From: Sulfuritalea sp.
GTDB lineage: Bacteria > Pseudomonadota > Gammaproteobacteria > Burkholderiales > Rhodocyclaceae
Reading direction: 5' to 3'
DNA length: 64,000 nucleotides
NCBI GenBank assembly: GCA_030247575.1
Contig: JAOTRV010000002.1
Coordinates: 185,973 to 249,972 of the forward strand
This document shows, one piece after another, positions 39,115-51,189 of this stretch. The position numbers and the translations under genes were made by a program. The notes below the pieces were generated by a model, which was given only the letters and a program-made list of their open reading frames with translations, was not told the DNA's origin and made no database searches. How positions within the stretch are numbered: the first letter of the stretch is position 1; every line of letters begins with the position of its first letter.

Positions 39115-39932
39115 CCGCACGTCGCCTGCTTTGCTTCGCCTTCACCGCCGCCAGCATGCTTGCTGCCGCGGCCGGTTACGCCCAGGAACGTTTCATCACC
39201 GTCTCATCCACGACGTCCACCGAGCAGTCGGGCCTCTTCGGCCACCTTCTGCCGATTTTCGAAAAGGCCAGCGGCATCAAGGTGCGCGTGGTCGCCCTGG
39301 GCACCGGTCAGGCGCTCGACCTGGCGCGGCGCGGCGATGCCGACGTGGTTTTCGTCCATGACAAGGTGGCCGAGGAAAAATTCATCAACGAGGGTTTCGG
39401 CGTCAAACGCCAGGAAGTCATGTACAACGACTTCGTCGTGGTCGGCCCCAAGGCCGACCCGGCCAAGGCGGCCGGCCGCGACATCCTCGAAGGCCTGCGC
39501 CGCATCGAAGCCGCGAAAGCGTCCTTCGTCTCGCGCGGCGACAAGAGCGGCACCCACGCGGCGGAACTGCGCTACTGGAAGGCCGCCGGCGTCGATCTCG
39601 ACAAGGCCAAAGGCCCCTGGTACCGGGACACCGGTTCCGGCATGGGCCCGGCGCTGAACACCGCCGCCTCGATGAACGCCTACATCCTCGCCGACCGCGG
39701 CACCTGGCTGTCGTTCAAGAACCGCGGCGATCTGGGCATCGTCGTCGAAGGCGACCAGAAACTGTTCAACCAGTACGGCGTGATCCTGGTCAATCCGGCG
39801 AAGCACGCGCACGTCAAGCAGGCCGACGGCCAGAAGTTCATCGACTGGGTGGTGTCCGATGCGGGACAGAAGGCGATCGCCGATTACAAGATCGGCGGCG
39901 AGCAATTGTTTTTCCCCAACGCCAAGCGCTGA
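39111..39932 (+). CDS. tupA: Tungstate-binding periplasmic protein
   Basis: A 273-residue solute-binding protein with a signal peptide (cleavage near YAQ, residue 25). The mature start contains the oxyanion loop SSTTSTEQSGL characteristic of TupA, and SRGDKSGTH and YRDTGSGMGPALN follow as ligand-contacting loops. TupA proteins usually prefer tungstate over molybdate; preference here is inferred. Unusually for this family order, the binding protein is the last gene. Confidence 0.9.
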
Positions 39933-39949
39933 ACCCGGCAATCGCCGTA

Positions 39950-39975
39950 GCGCCGGCGTCGACTCCTGCCGGCGC
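39950..39975. terminator. Hairpin between convergent tupA and hcrB
   Basis: GCGCCGGC and GCCGGCGC form an 8-bp GC-only stem with a 10-base loop in the 57-bp convergent gap. There is no T-run, so it is at best a weak bidirectional terminator. Confidence 0.45.
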
Positions 39976-39989
39976 CGGCGCTGGGACGC

Positions 39990-40970
39990 TCAGACCGCGG
40001 CGTCCCAGAGGCGCTGCGTCAGGCGCTTTGCCAGCACCAGGCTGACGCCGCGCCGGTAGAGTGCGTCGACCAGCGTGGTCTTCATCGAACGGTTGGCGAG
40101 GTCGGCCTGTTCCGAGATGGTTGCCAGCGCGGCTGCATCGAGCGGCCTGCCCAGTACCGCATCGAGGCCGTCGATCGCGATCGGCTGCGAGGCGACGCCG
40201 GTGCAGGCGATACGCAAGCCGGTCAGCACGCCTTTCTCGCGCCGCAGCGCGACGGCGACGCCGGCCAGCGGGAAATCGATGGCGCCGCGCATGCGGACCT
40301 TTTCGTAGGCGCTGACCCAGGCGTCGTCGAGCGACACCTGCACCGCCACCAGCAGTTCGCCGGGCGCCAGCGTCAGCCATTTCATGCCGTCGTCGCGATA
40401 GAGCTCGAGCAGCGGCTGGCGGCGCACACCCTCCGTGCCGAGGATTTCCACCTCCGCCCCCAGCGCGATCAGCGCCGGCGCGACGTCGCCGCTGAAGGCA
40501 GCGTAGCAGCGCTTGGATTTCTTGGCGACGCGGCAGCCTTCGCCATCGCGCTTCATGCAGTAGTTGTTGCCCGCGCGCCAGGCTTCGCTCTGGTTGTAGT
40601 AGTTGCAGCGGGTGTCGAGGCACAGGTTGCCGCCCAGCGTCGCGGCGGCGCGGTGCGTCGGCCCGGCGACGCCGAGCGCGGCTTGCGCCACGGCGGGCAG
40701 GCGCGCCTGCACCACGGGATGCGCGGCGATTTGCGCCAGGCTGACGCCGCTGCCGATGCGCAGGGTGTTGCCTTGCTCGACTATCTCGCCGAGCTCCTTG
40801 ACGCCGCCCAGATCGATGGCCGCGCCAATGGTGACCAGGCCGCGCCTGAGATTCGGCATCAGGTCGGTGCCGCCGGCAATGTAATGACTGGCCGGGCTCG
40901 CGGCATGCATGCGCACCGCATCGGCCGCCGTGGCCGGACGCAGGTAGTGGAATTCGGGCAGGGCATTCAT
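39990..40970 (-). CDS. hcrB: 4-hydroxybenzoyl-CoA reductase, beta (FAD/[4Fe-4S]) subunit
   Basis: A 326-residue FAD-binding subunit of a molybdenum hydroxylase-family enzyme. The FAD segments [10 protein letters not shown] and TLGGNLC are present. A Cys-rich insertion (TRCNYYNQS, then [21 protein letters not shown]) supplies four cysteines for an extra [4Fe-4S] cluster. That cluster is the diagnostic feature of 4-hydroxybenzoyl-CoA reductase and is absent from xanthine dehydrogenases. Last gene of hcrCAB; ATG 40970 overlaps the hcrA stop. Confidence 0.9.
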   Translation of the reverse strand: MNALPEFHYLRPATAADAVRMHAASPASHYIAGGTDLMPNLRRGLVTIGAAIDLGGVKELGEIVEQGNTLRIGSGVSLAQIAAHPVVQARLPAVAQAALGVAGPTHRAAATLGGNLCLDTRCNYYNQSEAWRAGNNYCMKRDGEGCRVAKKSKRCYAAFSGDVAPALIALGAEVEILGTEGVRRQPLLELYRDDGMKWLTLAPGELLVAVQVSLDDAWVSAYEKVRMRGAIDFPLAGVAVALRREKGVLTGLRIACTGVASQPIAIDGLDAVLGRPLDAAALATISEQADLANRSMKTTLVDALYRRGVSLVLAKRLTQRLWDAAV

Positions 40971-43330
40971 TGGCTGGTTACCTCGTTGGCAGCGGCGGCG
41001 AGTTGTTCCTGCCGCACGGCGAAGATTTTTTCGGGTGTGATCGGCAGCATCCTGAAGCGATGGCCGGTGGCCTCCTCGACCGCCGCCGCCAGGGCCGACA
41101 TGAAGCCGGACAGCGGCCCTTCGCTGGCCTCCTTGGCGCCGAAGGGGCCGTTCGGGTCCATGCTCTCGACGATGTGCACCTCGATGTCGGGCGAATCGAT
41201 GATGGTCGGCACGCCGTAATCCATGAAATTCACCGCTTTGTGGCGCCCGTTCTCGTACACCGTTTCCTCCGACATCGCCTGGCCCATTCCCATCCAGATC
41301 GCGCCCTGCACCTGGCCTTCGACCGACATCGGGTTGATCGCGAAGCCGCAGTCGATCGCGCACCAGACCTTGTCGATCGCGATCTTGCCCAGATCGAGGT
41401 CGACGCTGACCTCGATGGCCTGCGCCGCATACGAGAAGCCCATGGTCGAACCCACCGCGCCCCCGCGCTGCTTGCCGCCCTGGAATTCAATGGGGCAGGT
41501 GAAGGTGCCATTCACGGTCAGCATGCCGACGCCGACCAGCGCTTCCTCGGCGATGTCCTCGAAGGCAACCTGCTGGTCGGGATCGGCGGCGATGGCCGCG
41601 CCTTCGCCATACCATTCGACCTCGGCTTCGGTGACCTTCAGGCGGCGCGCGGCGGCGGCCACCAGCAGCGTCTTCAAATTCTGCGCGGCGTCGGCCGCGG
41701 CGTTGCCGACCATGAAGGTGACGCGCGAGGAATACGAGCCGTTGTCCTTCGGCGTGATAGCCGAATCGTTGGCGATCAGCCGCAGGCGGCGGTGATCGAC
41801 TCCGAGCACTTCGGTGACGATCTGCGTGATGATGGTCGATGAGCCCTGGCCGATGTCGGCGGCGCCGGTCAAAATCGTGATGCCGCCGTCGAAATCCAGG
41901 CGCAGGGCAATCGTCGCATGGGGCTGACCGGTGAAATGCACGGGCTTGGCGGAACCGCTGACGAAATGCGAGCAGGCCATGCCCAGACCCTTGCCGATAT
42001 TGCCCTGCCGGCCCAGCTTGCCCTTGCGCTCCTTCCAGCCGCTGGCGCGTTCGACCCAGTCGAGACAGTCGCCGAGACCGTAGGACATCACCTTGAGGCC
42101 GTTGATCGTCTCGGTCGGCGCCTGCAGCAGGTTCTTGCGGCGGATCGCGATCGGGTCGATGCCGAGTTCCGCCGCCATCGTGTCGAGCAGCGACTCGAAG
42201 GCGAAGCGGATATTGACGGTGCCGTGGCCGCGCATCGCCCCGCAGGGCGGGGTGTTGGAATACACGCGGTAGCCGTCGTATTTCACCGCCGGCAGATCGT
42301 AGAGGCCGTTGAGCAGCGCGCCGGAATACAGGATCGTCACCAGACCGTAGCCGCCATAGGCGCCGCCGCGCTGGACCACTTCGGCCTCGCAGGCGGTCAT
42401 GCGGCCGTCCCGTTTCAGGCCGAGCTTGATGCGGATTTGCGTCTCGGGCCGGCCGCGGTGCGTCAGGAACGCCTCTTCGCGTGTCATCAGCAGGCGCACG
42501 GTGCCGCGCGCGGCGCGCGCCAGCAGCGAGACGATGACTTCGAAATTCAGCGGCTCGACGCGGTGGCCGAAGCCGCCGCCGACGAAGGGCTTGATGACGC
42601 GGATGTGCGCCGCTTCCATCTTCAGGCATTGCGCCACGGTCAGATGCACGTAGTAGGGCACCTGCGTCACCGACCATAGCGTCAGGTGGCCGCGCTCGGG
42701 ATCGTAGGAGGCGATTGCCGCGTTCGGCTCCATCATCGCGTGATGGACCTCGGCGCATTCGTAGCTTTCCTCGCGGATCAGGTCGGCGGCGGCGAATCCC
42801 GCCGCGGTGTCGCCGAATTCGTTATGCACTGCGCGCTCGATGTTGCCCGCCTTGTTCTCGTGCAACAGCACGGCGTCGGCGACTCGCGCGTCCGTCGCCT
42901 TGAAGTAGGCCGGAAGTTCGCGCACGCGCAGGCGGATTCGGGAGAGCGCCAGATTCGCCGTGGCCTCGTCGACCGCGGCGACAGCCGCGACCGGTTCGCC
43001 GATGTAGCGGATGCGGCCTCGCGCCAGCGGAAATTCATTCTGCGCAATCGGGATTACGCCGTAGGGTACGTCGCAATCGCTTCCGGTCACGACGGCGCGG
43101 ACTCCCGGGACTTTCAGCGCTTCGCTGATGTCCACTTCGAGCAGTTCAGCGTGAGCGTAGGTGCTGCGCAGGATCTTGCCGACCAAGGCGCCGTTGGCCG
43201 GCAGGTCGGCTGTGTAGCGCGCCGTGCCGGTGACCTTTTCGATGCCGTCGACCAGCGGCATGCGCGCGCCGACGCCGCGATCCGACTTGGTCGTCGGCGT
43301 CAGCTTGACCTTGCGATCGGGTGCGTTCAT
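40967..43330 (-). CDS. hcrA: 4-hydroxybenzoyl-CoA reductase, alpha (molybdopterin) subunit
   Basis: The 787-residue catalytic subunit, which removes the phenolic hydroxyl of 4-hydroxybenzoyl-CoA to give benzoyl-CoA in anaerobic phenol, cresol and hydroxybenzoate degradation. It binds molybdopterin: [10 protein letters not shown], the [12 protein letters not shown] loop, and GAKEASEGP with the conserved glutamate of the family. ATG 43330 is the start (a long upstream open frame overlaps hcrC and is not real). Overlaps hcrC and hcrB by four bases each. Confidence 0.9.
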   Translation of the reverse strand: MNAPDRKVKLTPTTKSDRGVGARMPLVDGIEKVTGTARYTADLPANGALVGKILRSTYAHAELLEVDISEALKVPGVRAVVTGSDCDVPYGVIPIAQNEFPLARGRIRYIGEPVAAVAAVDEATANLALSRIRLRVRELPAYFKATDARVADAVLLHENKAGNIERAVHNEFGDTAAGFAAADLIREESYECAEVHHAMMEPNAAIASYDPERGHLTLWSVTQVPYYVHLTVAQCLKMEAAHIRVIKPFVGGGFGHRVEPLNFEVIVSLLARAARGTVRLLMTREEAFLTHRGRPETQIRIKLGLKRDGRMTACEAEVVQRGGAYGGYGLVTILYSGALLNGLYDLPAVKYDGYRVYSNTPPCGAMRGHGTVNIRFAFESLLDTMAAELGIDPIAIRRKNLLQAPTETINGLKVMSYGLGDCLDWVERASGWKERKGKLGRQGNIGKGLGMACSHFVSGSAKPVHFTGQPHATIALRLDFDGGITILTGAADIGQGSSTIITQIVTEVLGVDHRRLRLIANDSAITPKDNGSYSSRVTFMVGNAAADAAQNLKTLLVAAAARRLKVTEAEVEWYGEGAAIAADPDQQVAFEDIAEEALVGVGMLTVNGTFTCPIEFQGGKQRGGAVGSTMGFSYAAQAIEVSVDLDLGKIAIDKVWCAIDCGFAINPMSVEGQVQGAIWMGMGQAMSEETVYENGRHKAVNFMDYGVPTIIDSPDIEVHIVESMDPNGPFGAKEASEGPLSGFMSALAAAVEEATGHRFRMLPITPEKIFAVRQEQLAAAANEVTSQ

Positions 43331-43800
43331 AGCGCATGCTCCCTGCCGCAGGCGGCCTCGACCGAATCGACGATCTTGACGTAGCCGGTGCAGCGGCACA
43401 GATTGCCGGCCAGCGCGGCGCGGATCTGGTCCCGGTCGGGTTTCGGATTGACGCGCAACAGGGCTTCGGCGGCCATGATCATGCCCGGCGTGCAGAACCC
43501 GCACTGGGCACCGAGATTTTCGTGGAAGGAGCGCTGCAGTCGGGAAATGTTGCCTTCCTGACTGAGGCTTTCGACGGTTTCGACCTCGCGGCCGGCGACG
43601 CTGTGCGCCAGCGTGCTGCAGGCCAGCCGCGGCTGGCCGTCGACCAGCACGGTGCAGGCACCGCATTCGCCGCCGTCGCAGCCCTGCTTGGTGCCGGTCA
43701 GCGCCAGCGCATCGCGCAAATAGTCGATCAGCAGGGCATTTTCCGCCACGGCGTCTTCACGCGGCTTTCCGTTGACCGAAAGCCTGAGCATAGTCTTCAT
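43327..43800 (-). CDS. hcrC: 4-hydroxybenzoyl-CoA reductase, gamma ([2Fe-2S]) subunit
   Basis: A 157-residue iron-sulfur subunit with two [2Fe-2S] clusters: a plant-ferredoxin type ([13 protein letters not shown] plus a later Cys) and a helical one (QCGFCTPGM and CRCTGY). It passes electrons from ferredoxin toward the Mo centre of HcrA. A strong ribosome site (GGAGG) precedes ATG 43800. First gene of hcrCAB. Confidence 0.92.
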   Translation of the reverse strand: MKTMLRLSVNGKPREDAVAENALLIDYLRDALALTGTKQGCDGGECGACTVLVDGQPRLACSTLAHSVAGREVETVESLSQEGNISRLQRSFHENLGAQCGFCTPGMIMAAEALLRVNPKPDRDQIRAALAGNLCRCTGYVKIVDSVEAACGREHAL

Positions 43801-44160
43801 AATGTTCCCTCCGGCGCCTTCGCCTGTTTCACAAACTGCTGGACGTCCAACAATTGGTTGCGCAATGATTCCACAAATCGGGTGCGAGTGCAAGGGGGAG
43901 TTGAAAGCCAGCGGAACCGGCTGCCGGCGGGGCGCACGTTGCCGGAAAACTGCCGGCAGGCGGCATCAAACAGGCCGATTACCGGTCGCGCGCCGCATCG
44001 CGGGCGCCGTTGGGTGAATACCGCTTCGCCCGACTTCCGCCAGCACACCAAGTAGAATACGGCCCTCGCCGAATTCCCCGGCGCCCTTTGGTTCCGGCTG
44101 CTGCGCTCGACGCCGAGGCCTGCGCCAACCCTCACTGAACTCATTTCCGGTTTTGCTCCC
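43801..44160. other. 360-bp divergent spacer between hcrC and ybiT-like gene
   Basis: No gene seen. It should hold the hcr promoter. A perfect palindrome TGGACGTCCA is at 43840-43849, 40 bp before hcrC. A TAGAAT at 44053-44058 could be a -10 box for the ABC-F gene. I see no FNR-type TTGAT-N4-ATCAA site. Confidence 0.5.
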
Positions 44161-45792
44161 ATGCTTGTCGCATCAAATGTCACCATCCAGTTCGGCGCCA
44201 AGCCGCTCTTTGAAAACGTCTCGGTCAAGTTCGGCGAAGGCAACCGCTACGGCCTGATCGGCGCCAACGGTTCGGGCAAGACCACGTTCATGAAGATCCT
44301 CGCCGGCGTGCTGGAAGCCTCGGCCGGCAATGTCTCGCTCGATCCCGGCGAGCGCATGGCCTACCTGAAGCAGGACCAATTCGGCTACGAGAACGTGCGC
44401 GTGCTCGACGTGGTAATGATGGGCCACGCCGAAATGTGGGCCTGCATGTCCGAGCGCGACGCGATCTACGCCAATCCGGACGCGACGGAAGACGACTACA
44501 TGCGCGCGGCGGAACTCGAATCGCATTTCGCCGAGTACGACGGCTACACCGCCGAGTCGCGCGCCGGCGAGCTGCTGCTGGGCGCCGGCATCCCGATCGA
44601 AAAGCACAACGGGCCGATGAGCGAAGTGGCGCCGGGCTGGAAGCTGCGCGTGCTGCTGGTGCAGGCGCTGTTCGCCAACCCGGACATCCTGCTGCTCGAC
44701 GAACCGACCAACAACCTCGACATCGACACCATCCGCTGGCTGGAGGACATCCTCAACGAGCGCGAGAGCACCATGATCATCATCTCGCACGACCGCCATT
44801 TCCTGAACCAGGTCTGTACCCACATGGCCGACCTGGACTACGGCACGATCAAGGTCTACGGTGGCAATTACGACGACTTCATGGAAGCCTCGACCGTCGC
44901 CCGCGAACGCCAGGTGTCGGCCAACGCCAAGGCCAAGGAACGCGTCGCCGATTTGCAGGGCTTCGTGCGCCGCTTCTCGGCCAACAAGTCGAAGGCGCGC
45001 CAGGCCACCAGCCGCCTCAAGCTGATCGAGAAGATCAAGCCGGAAGACATCAAGCCCTCGTCGCGCCAGTATCCGTGGATCCGCTTCGACTACGACGACA
45101 AGGAAAAGCTGCACCGCCTCGCCTGCGAAATCGAGAACCTCGGCTTCGCTTACGAGCCGAAGGTGCCGATCATCAAGTCGCTGTCGATGAGCATCGAAGC
45201 CGGCGACAAGGTCGCCATCATCGGCGAAAACGGCGTCGGCAAGACCACACTGCTGCGCCTGCTGGCCGGCGAAAAGCTGGGTGGCCTCGCGCCGCTGGGC
45301 GGGCATGTGAAGTGGGCCGAGAAGGCCCGCCCCGGCGTCTTCGCGCAGGATCACGCCGCCGACTTCGCCTCGAACACGCCGCTCACCGAATGGATCGTGC
45401 AATGGGTGCGCGAAGGCGGCTATGAAGGCGGCGATGTCGAAACCCTGGTGCGCGGCACGCTGGGCCGACTGCTGTTCTCCGGCGACGAAGCGAAGAAGCC
45501 GGTGAACGTGATTTCCGGCGGCGAGCAGGGCCGCATGCTGTTCGGCAAGCTGATGCTGCTGCGGAACAACGTGCTGCTGATGGACGAACCGACCAACCAC
45601 CTCGACATGGAATCCATCGAATCGCTCAACAGCGCGCTGGAGAAATATACCGGCACCCTGATTTTCGTCTCGCACGACCGCGAATTCGTGTCGTCGCTGG
45701 CGACGCGCATCATCGACATCAAGCCGGACCGGACCATCGTCGACTATCGCGGCAGCTATGAGGAATATCTTGCCAGCCAGGGCTTGGGTTGA
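44161..45792 (+). CDS. ybiT: ABC-F family ATPase, YbiT type
   Basis: A 543-residue soluble protein with two ABC ATPase domains and no membrane part. ABC-F proteins act on ribosomes, some at the E site. Walker A motifs are GANGSGKTT and GENGVGKTT. The first signature is the degenerate EVAPGWK typical of YbiT, the second is SGGEQGR. The linker with the charged helix ([22 protein letters not shown]) lies between them. Expressed from the spacer shared with hcrC. Confidence 0.9.
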   Translation: MLVASNVTIQFGAKPLFENVSVKFGEGNRYGLIGANGSGKTTFMKILAGVLEASAGNVSLDPGERMAYLKQDQFGYENVRVLDVVMMGHAEMWACMSERDAIYANPDATEDDYMRAAELESHFAEYDGYTAESRAGELLLGAGIPIEKHNGPMSEVAPGWKLRVLLVQALFANPDILLLDEPTNNLDIDTIRWLEDILNERESTMIIISHDRHFLNQVCTHMADLDYGTIKVYGGNYDDFMEASTVARERQVSANAKAKERVADLQGFVRRFSANKSKARQATSRLKLIEKIKPEDIKPSSRQYPWIRFDYDDKEKLHRLACEIENLGFAYEPKVPIIKSLSMSIEAGDKVAIIGENGVGKTTLLRLLAGEKLGGLAPLGGHVKWAEKARPGVFAQDHAADFASNTPLTEWIVQWVREGGYEGGDVETLVRGTLGRLLFSGDEAKKPVNVISGGEQGRMLFGKLMLLRNNVLLMDEPTNHLDMESIESLNSALEKYTGTLIFVSHDREFVSSLATRIIDIKPDRTIVDYRGSYEEYLASQGLG

Positions 45793-45810
45793 AGGCAGGA
45801 AGGCTTTGAT

Positions 45811-45870
45811 CCGCAGATTGCGCAGATGGAATCAATGATATTCGCCTGTGAAAGTCTGCGTAATCTGCGG
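45811..45870. repeat. REP-like imperfect inverted repeat
   Basis: CCGCAGATTGCGCAGA (45811-45826) pairs with TCTGCGTAATCTGCGG (45855-45870) at 15 of 16 positions across a 28-base loop. It sits just after the ybiT-like stop and resembles the dispersed CGCAGATTNCGCAGA-type palindromes common in proteobacterial genomes. Confidence 0.6.
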
Positions 45871-45909
45871 AGAATGAATTGAATCGCCCACTTGCGGCAA
45901 GGCGCGGCT

Positions 45910-45927
45910 TGTATTACAGTTAATACA
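45910..45927 (+). promoter_or_regulatory. Candidate operator of the VapBC-type module
   Basis: TGTATTA-CAGT-TAATACA is a perfect 7-bp inverted repeat ending 22 bp before the antitoxin ATG. Ribbon-helix-helix antitoxins usually repress their own operon through such sites. Confidence 0.6.
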
Positions 45928-45949
45928 GCGCCCTTTCAGGAACCCCATC

Positions 45950-46213
45950 ATGACCACCACCGTTCGCCTTCCCCTCCGCGTTGAACAAGCGCTGGCGACG
46001 TATTGCGTCGAAACGAAGCGCACCAAGTCTGAAGTCATCGTCGAACTGCTGGAGCAGCGCTTTACGGGCACCGACACCGAGCGCACGCCTTATGAGCTGG
46101 CGCAGGAAGCCGGCTTCATCGGCTGCCTGTCCAGCAAGGGCGCCGGCAAGCCGCAGACGGGCGGCGTCAAGGAACGCGTGGCCAAAGCCATCCGCAAGAA
46201 GCACGCGCGGTGA
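45950..46213 (+). CDS. Ribbon-helix-helix antitoxin (VapB-like)
   Basis: An 87-residue protein with an N-terminal ribbon-helix-helix (TTTVRLPLRVEQALATYC, SEVIVELLEQRF) for DNA binding and a short C-terminal tail expected to wrap the toxin. It overlaps the PIN-domain gene by four bases (GTGA), the normal antitoxin-toxin coupling. Confidence 0.85.
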   Translation: MTTTVRLPLRVEQALATYCVETKRTKSEVIVELLEQRFTGTDTERTPYELAQEAGFIGCLSSKGAGKPQTGGVKERVAKAIRKKHAR

Positions 46214-46626
46214 ATTCGATCCTGGTCGACACCGGTCCGCTGGTCGCGCTGGCGGACAAGCGCGACAACGCCCATCTCGACTGCAAAATCTTTCTCGAAG
46301 CCTATCGCGGCCGGCTGGTCACGACTTGGGCGGTACTCACCGAGTTCTCGCACCTGGCGCCTTCGGTCTCCGCTACCTTGCCGCTGTATCGCTGGATAGA
46401 AAAGGGCGGCCTGGAGCTGCTGCCGCTGGGTCGCGACGAACTGGTGCGCGCCATCGACTGGATCGAGAAGTACGCCGACCGGCCGATGGATCTGGCCGAT
46501 GCCTCGCTGGTGGTGGCGGCCATGACCACCGGCATTCACACGGTGTGGACGCTCGATCGCAACGACTTCGAGACCTATCGGCTGCCGGGGCGCAAGCGTT
46601 TCCGGCTGGCGGCGCATCCCAAATGA
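46210..46626 (+). CDS. PIN-domain toxin (VapC-like)
   Basis: A 138-residue PIN-domain ribonuclease. The metal-binding acidic residues are visible in ILVDTGPLVAL, the Glu of TEFSHL, DLADASLV and TLDRNDF. It starts with GTG 46210. It overlaps the acyltransferase gene by four bases, so the toxin-antitoxin pair leads an operon of cell-envelope and translation genes. Confidence 0.88.
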   Translation: MNSILVDTGPLVALADKRDNAHLDCKIFLEAYRGRLVTTWAVLTEFSHLAPSVSATLPLYRWIEKGGLELLPLGRDELVRAIDWIEKYADRPMDLADASLVVAAMTTGIHTVWTLDRNDFETYRLPGRKRFRLAAHPK

Positions 46627-47179
46627 AGCTGCTGCGCGGCCCTGCCCGCTTCATGCTCAAACTGCTGGGCTGGAAGCTGATCGACCTGCCGCAACGGCCG
46701 GCGAAAGCCGTGGTGATCGCCTATCCGCACACCTCGAACTGGGATTTTCCGGTGACGCTGCTGGCACTCGCCGCGCTGCCCTATGGCGCGCAATGGGTGG
46801 CCAAGGACACCCTGTTTCGCGGTCCGCTCGGCCCGGTGATGCGCGCCCTGGGCGGCGTCGCGGTTAACCGGCGCGAGCGCACCGGCTTCGTCGAGCGCGT
46901 CGCCGATGAATTCCGCCGCCGCGACAACTTCCACCTGATCATCGCCACCGAAGGCACGCGCCGCCTGCAGGCCGGCTGGAAATCCGGCTTCTACCGCATC
47001 GCCATGGCCGCCGGCGTGCCGGTCATCATGGCCGTGGTCGATTACGGCAAGCGCGAGGTCGGCCTGCTGTCGACCATCGCACTGACCGGCGACGAAGATG
47101 CCGACATGGCGCGCATCGCCGCCTGTTACGAGGGCCGCACCGGCTATCGCCACGAAAACGCCTCACCGATAAGACTTCT

Positions 47180-47183
<4 letters not shown>
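46623..47183 (+). CDS. Lysophospholipid acyltransferase family protein
   Basis: A 186-residue PlsC-like acyltransferase. It has the HX4D catalytic box (HTSNWD), the substrate motif ATEGTRR and a GVPVIMAVVDYG strand. These enzymes transfer acyl groups to glycerolipids at the inner-membrane face. The substrate is not known, and the protein is shorter than classic PlsC. It overlaps vapC and the ABC-F gene by four bases each. Confidence 0.85.
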
Positions 47184-49105
<1,922 letters not shown>

Positions 49106-50332
49106 ATGGCAGCTAAAGCGACGACAGCGAAGCAGGTTTCTGCCGCGCCGGACAAGGCAGCGGGCGAGGCCCCGGCCGGTGCGGTGGCCAAAACTGCCGC
49201 CAAGCCTGCCGTGAAGCCTGCCGCCAGAAACAAGCCGGCGACCCCGCGTCCGCGGCGGCCCGCATCCGGCGACGTGACGCCCTCCAGGACGCCGAAGGGC
49301 ATCGCCAGCTTCGTGGTCAAGGACCGCTCGGACGCCGCCCACGATTCGAAGATCGAGGCGGTGCGCGACATCGTCGCCCATGCCAAGAAGGGCGAAGGCG
49401 CCAAGCTGGCGAAAGGCCTCAAGGCCGTGGTCGAGGGCGCCTCGCCCGACGACATCGAGGCGATCAAGCAAGCCCTGCTGCAGCGCGAAAAGGCCGCCAG
49501 CGAACACCCCGACGATGAGCTGGCGCCCAACTGGCGCGAAGGCGGCTACCCCTACCTGCACCTGATGACGCGGCGCAATTACGAACGGCAGAAATACCAT
49601 GTGCAGGTCGAGCTGCTCAAGCTGCAGGCCTGGGTCAAGGAGACCGGGCAGAAGGTGGTGATCCTGTTCGAGGGCCGCGACGCGGCGGGCAAGGGCGGTA
49701 CCATCAAGCGCTTCATGGAGCATCTGAATCCGCGCGGCGCCAGCGTCGTCGCCCTGGAAAAGCCTTCCGACGTGGAACGCGGCCAGTGGTACTTCCAGCG
49801 TTACGTGCAGCACCTGCCGACCGCCGGCGAGATCGCGCTGTTCGACCGCTCCTGGTACAACCGCGCCGGCGTCGAGCGCGTGATGAGTTTCTGCACCCCG
49901 GAAGAGTACGAGGAGTTCATGCGCCAGACACCCGAGTTCGAGCGCACCCTGGTCAGGAGCGGCGTGCATCTGATCAAGTTCTGGTTCTCGGTGTCGCGCG
50001 AGGAACAGCGCCGCCGGTTCCAGGAACGCGAAACGCATCCGCTCAAGCAGTGGAAACTGTCGCCGATCGACCTCGCCTCGCTCGACAAATGGGACGACTA
50101 CACCAAGGCCAAGGAAGCGATGTTCTTCCACACCGACACCGCCGACGCGCCATGGACCGTGATCAAGTCCGACTGCAAGAAGCGCGCACGGCTCAACGCG
50201 CTGCGTTATGTCCTGCACAAGCTGCCCTACACCAACAAGGACGTGAAGCAGATCGGCACGCTCGACACGCTGCTGGTCGGGCGCGCCCACATCGTGTATG
50301 AGATCGGCGAAAAGAGCGGCGTAGTGATCTGA
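49106..50332 (+). CDS. ppk2: Polyphosphate kinase 2 with basic N-terminal extension
   Basis: A 408-residue PPK2-family enzyme, moving phosphate between polyphosphate and nucleotides. The core starts near residue 120, with Walker A EGRDAAGKGG, FDRSWYNRAGVE, and the lid ERETHPLKQWKLS. Residues 1-60 are an Ala/Lys/Pro-rich, strongly basic, histone H1-like extension not needed for the fold. It has an AAGGAG ribosome site, and starts directly after yheS. Confidence 0.93.
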   Translation: MAAKATTAKQVSAAPDKAAGEAPAGAVAKTAAKPAVKPAARNKPATPRPRRPASGDVTPSRTPKGIASFVVKDRSDAAHDSKIEAVRDIVAHAKKGEGAKLAKGLKAVVEGASPDDIEAIKQALLQREKAASEHPDDELAPNWREGGYPYLHLMTRRNYERQKYHVQVELLKLQAWVKETGQKVVILFEGRDAAGKGGTIKRFMEHLNPRGASVVALEKPSDVERGQWYFQRYVQHLPTAGEIALFDRSWYNRAGVERVMSFCTPEEYEEFMRQTPEFERTLVRSGVHLIKFWFSVSREEQRRRFQERETHPLKQWKLSPIDLASLDKWDDYTKAKEAMFFHTDTADAPWTVIKSDCKKRARLNALRYVLHKLPYTNKDVKQIGTLDTLLVGRAHIVYEIGEKSGVVI

Positions 50333-50346
50333 ACGGAAACGGCCGA

Positions 50347-51009
50347 ATGTATCTTCCCGCCCAATTCGAGGAAAACCGCAGCGAGGTGCTGCGCGCGCTG
50401 ATGGCCGAGTATCCCTTCGCCACGCTGGTCACGCAGGGCGACGAGGGCCTGACGGCGAATCATCTGCCGCTGCATCTGGAGCCCGAGATCGGCGCCTTCG
50501 GCGCCTTGCAGGGCCACGTCGCGCGTGCCAATCCCTTGTGGCAAAAGGCCGCGGACAGCGACGTGCTGGTGATCTTCCACGGCCCGCAGACGTATGTGAC
50601 GCCTTCCTGGTACGAGACCAAGCGCGAACACGGCAAGGCGGTGCCGACCTGGAACTATGTCGTGGTGCATGCGCGCGGCAGGCTGCGCGCAATCGACGAT
50701 CCGTTCTGGCTGCGCCAGCAGCTCGAAATGCTGGTCACCCACCATGAGGAAGGCTTTGCCGAGCCCTGGGAAATCGACGAAGCGCCGCCCGACTATATCG
50801 ACAAGATGCTCGCGGCCATCGTCGGCATCGAGATCGTCATCAGCGAGCTCAAGGGCAAGTGGAAGGTCAGCCAAAACCAGCCGGCCGCCAATCGCGCCGG
50901 CGTGGTGGCCGGGCTGCGCGAACAGGGAACGGAGGACGCATTGCAGATCGCGGAACTCGTCGAGGGCACCCTAACGCTCATGGCACCGAGCACCACCCAC
51001 GGAAGATGA
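50347..51009 (+). CDS. FMN-binding negative regulator family protein (PaiB-like)
   Basis: A 220-residue PaiB/FMN-binding split-barrel protein. Typical segments are YLPAQFEENR at the start, ANHLPLHLEP, FHGPQTYVTPSWYETK and VPTWNYVVVHARGR. Bacillus PaiB affects sporulation and protease genes; in other bacteria it may simply be a flavin enzyme or heme-related protein. No partner PaiA is nearby. Confidence 0.88.
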   Translation: MYLPAQFEENRSEVLRALMAEYPFATLVTQGDEGLTANHLPLHLEPEIGAFGALQGHVARANPLWQKAADSDVLVIFHGPQTYVTPSWYETKREHGKAVPTWNYVVVHARGRLRAIDDPFWLRQQLEMLVTHHEEGFAEPWEIDEAPPDYIDKMLAAIVGIEIVISELKGKWKVSQNQPAANRAGVVAGLREQGTEDALQIAELVEGTLTLMAPSTTHGR

Positions 51010-51080
51010 AACACGCGAAAGGCAAATTGAACACCCGCCCCTCCCGTCCCTTCTCGGGGAGGCTACTGATGATGCCCCTG

Positions 51081-51124
51081 CGGAGTGGGCTAAGCCCGCA
51101 AACGACGCGGGCAAAGCCACTCCG
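51081..51124. repeat. Nested hairpin between PaiB-like gene and midA
   Basis: CGGAGTGG (51081-51088) pairs with CCACTCCG (51117-51124), and inside it GCCCGC (51094-51099) pairs with GCGGGC (51107-51112). There is no T-run. It may be a REP-type element or a weak terminator. Confidence 0.5.
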
Positions 51125-51189
51125 GATGATTTGCTCGCTTCGCCCGGCTATCACCCGCCGCTCCGAACGAGTTGTTTCACGTTAAAGCC

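Noticed and set aside
39990-43800. Xanthine or CO dehydrogenase instead of 4-hydroxybenzoyl-CoA reductase
   Set aside because: The FAD subunit carries the four-Cys insertion for an extra [4Fe-4S] cluster that only 4-hydroxybenzoyl-CoA reductases have.
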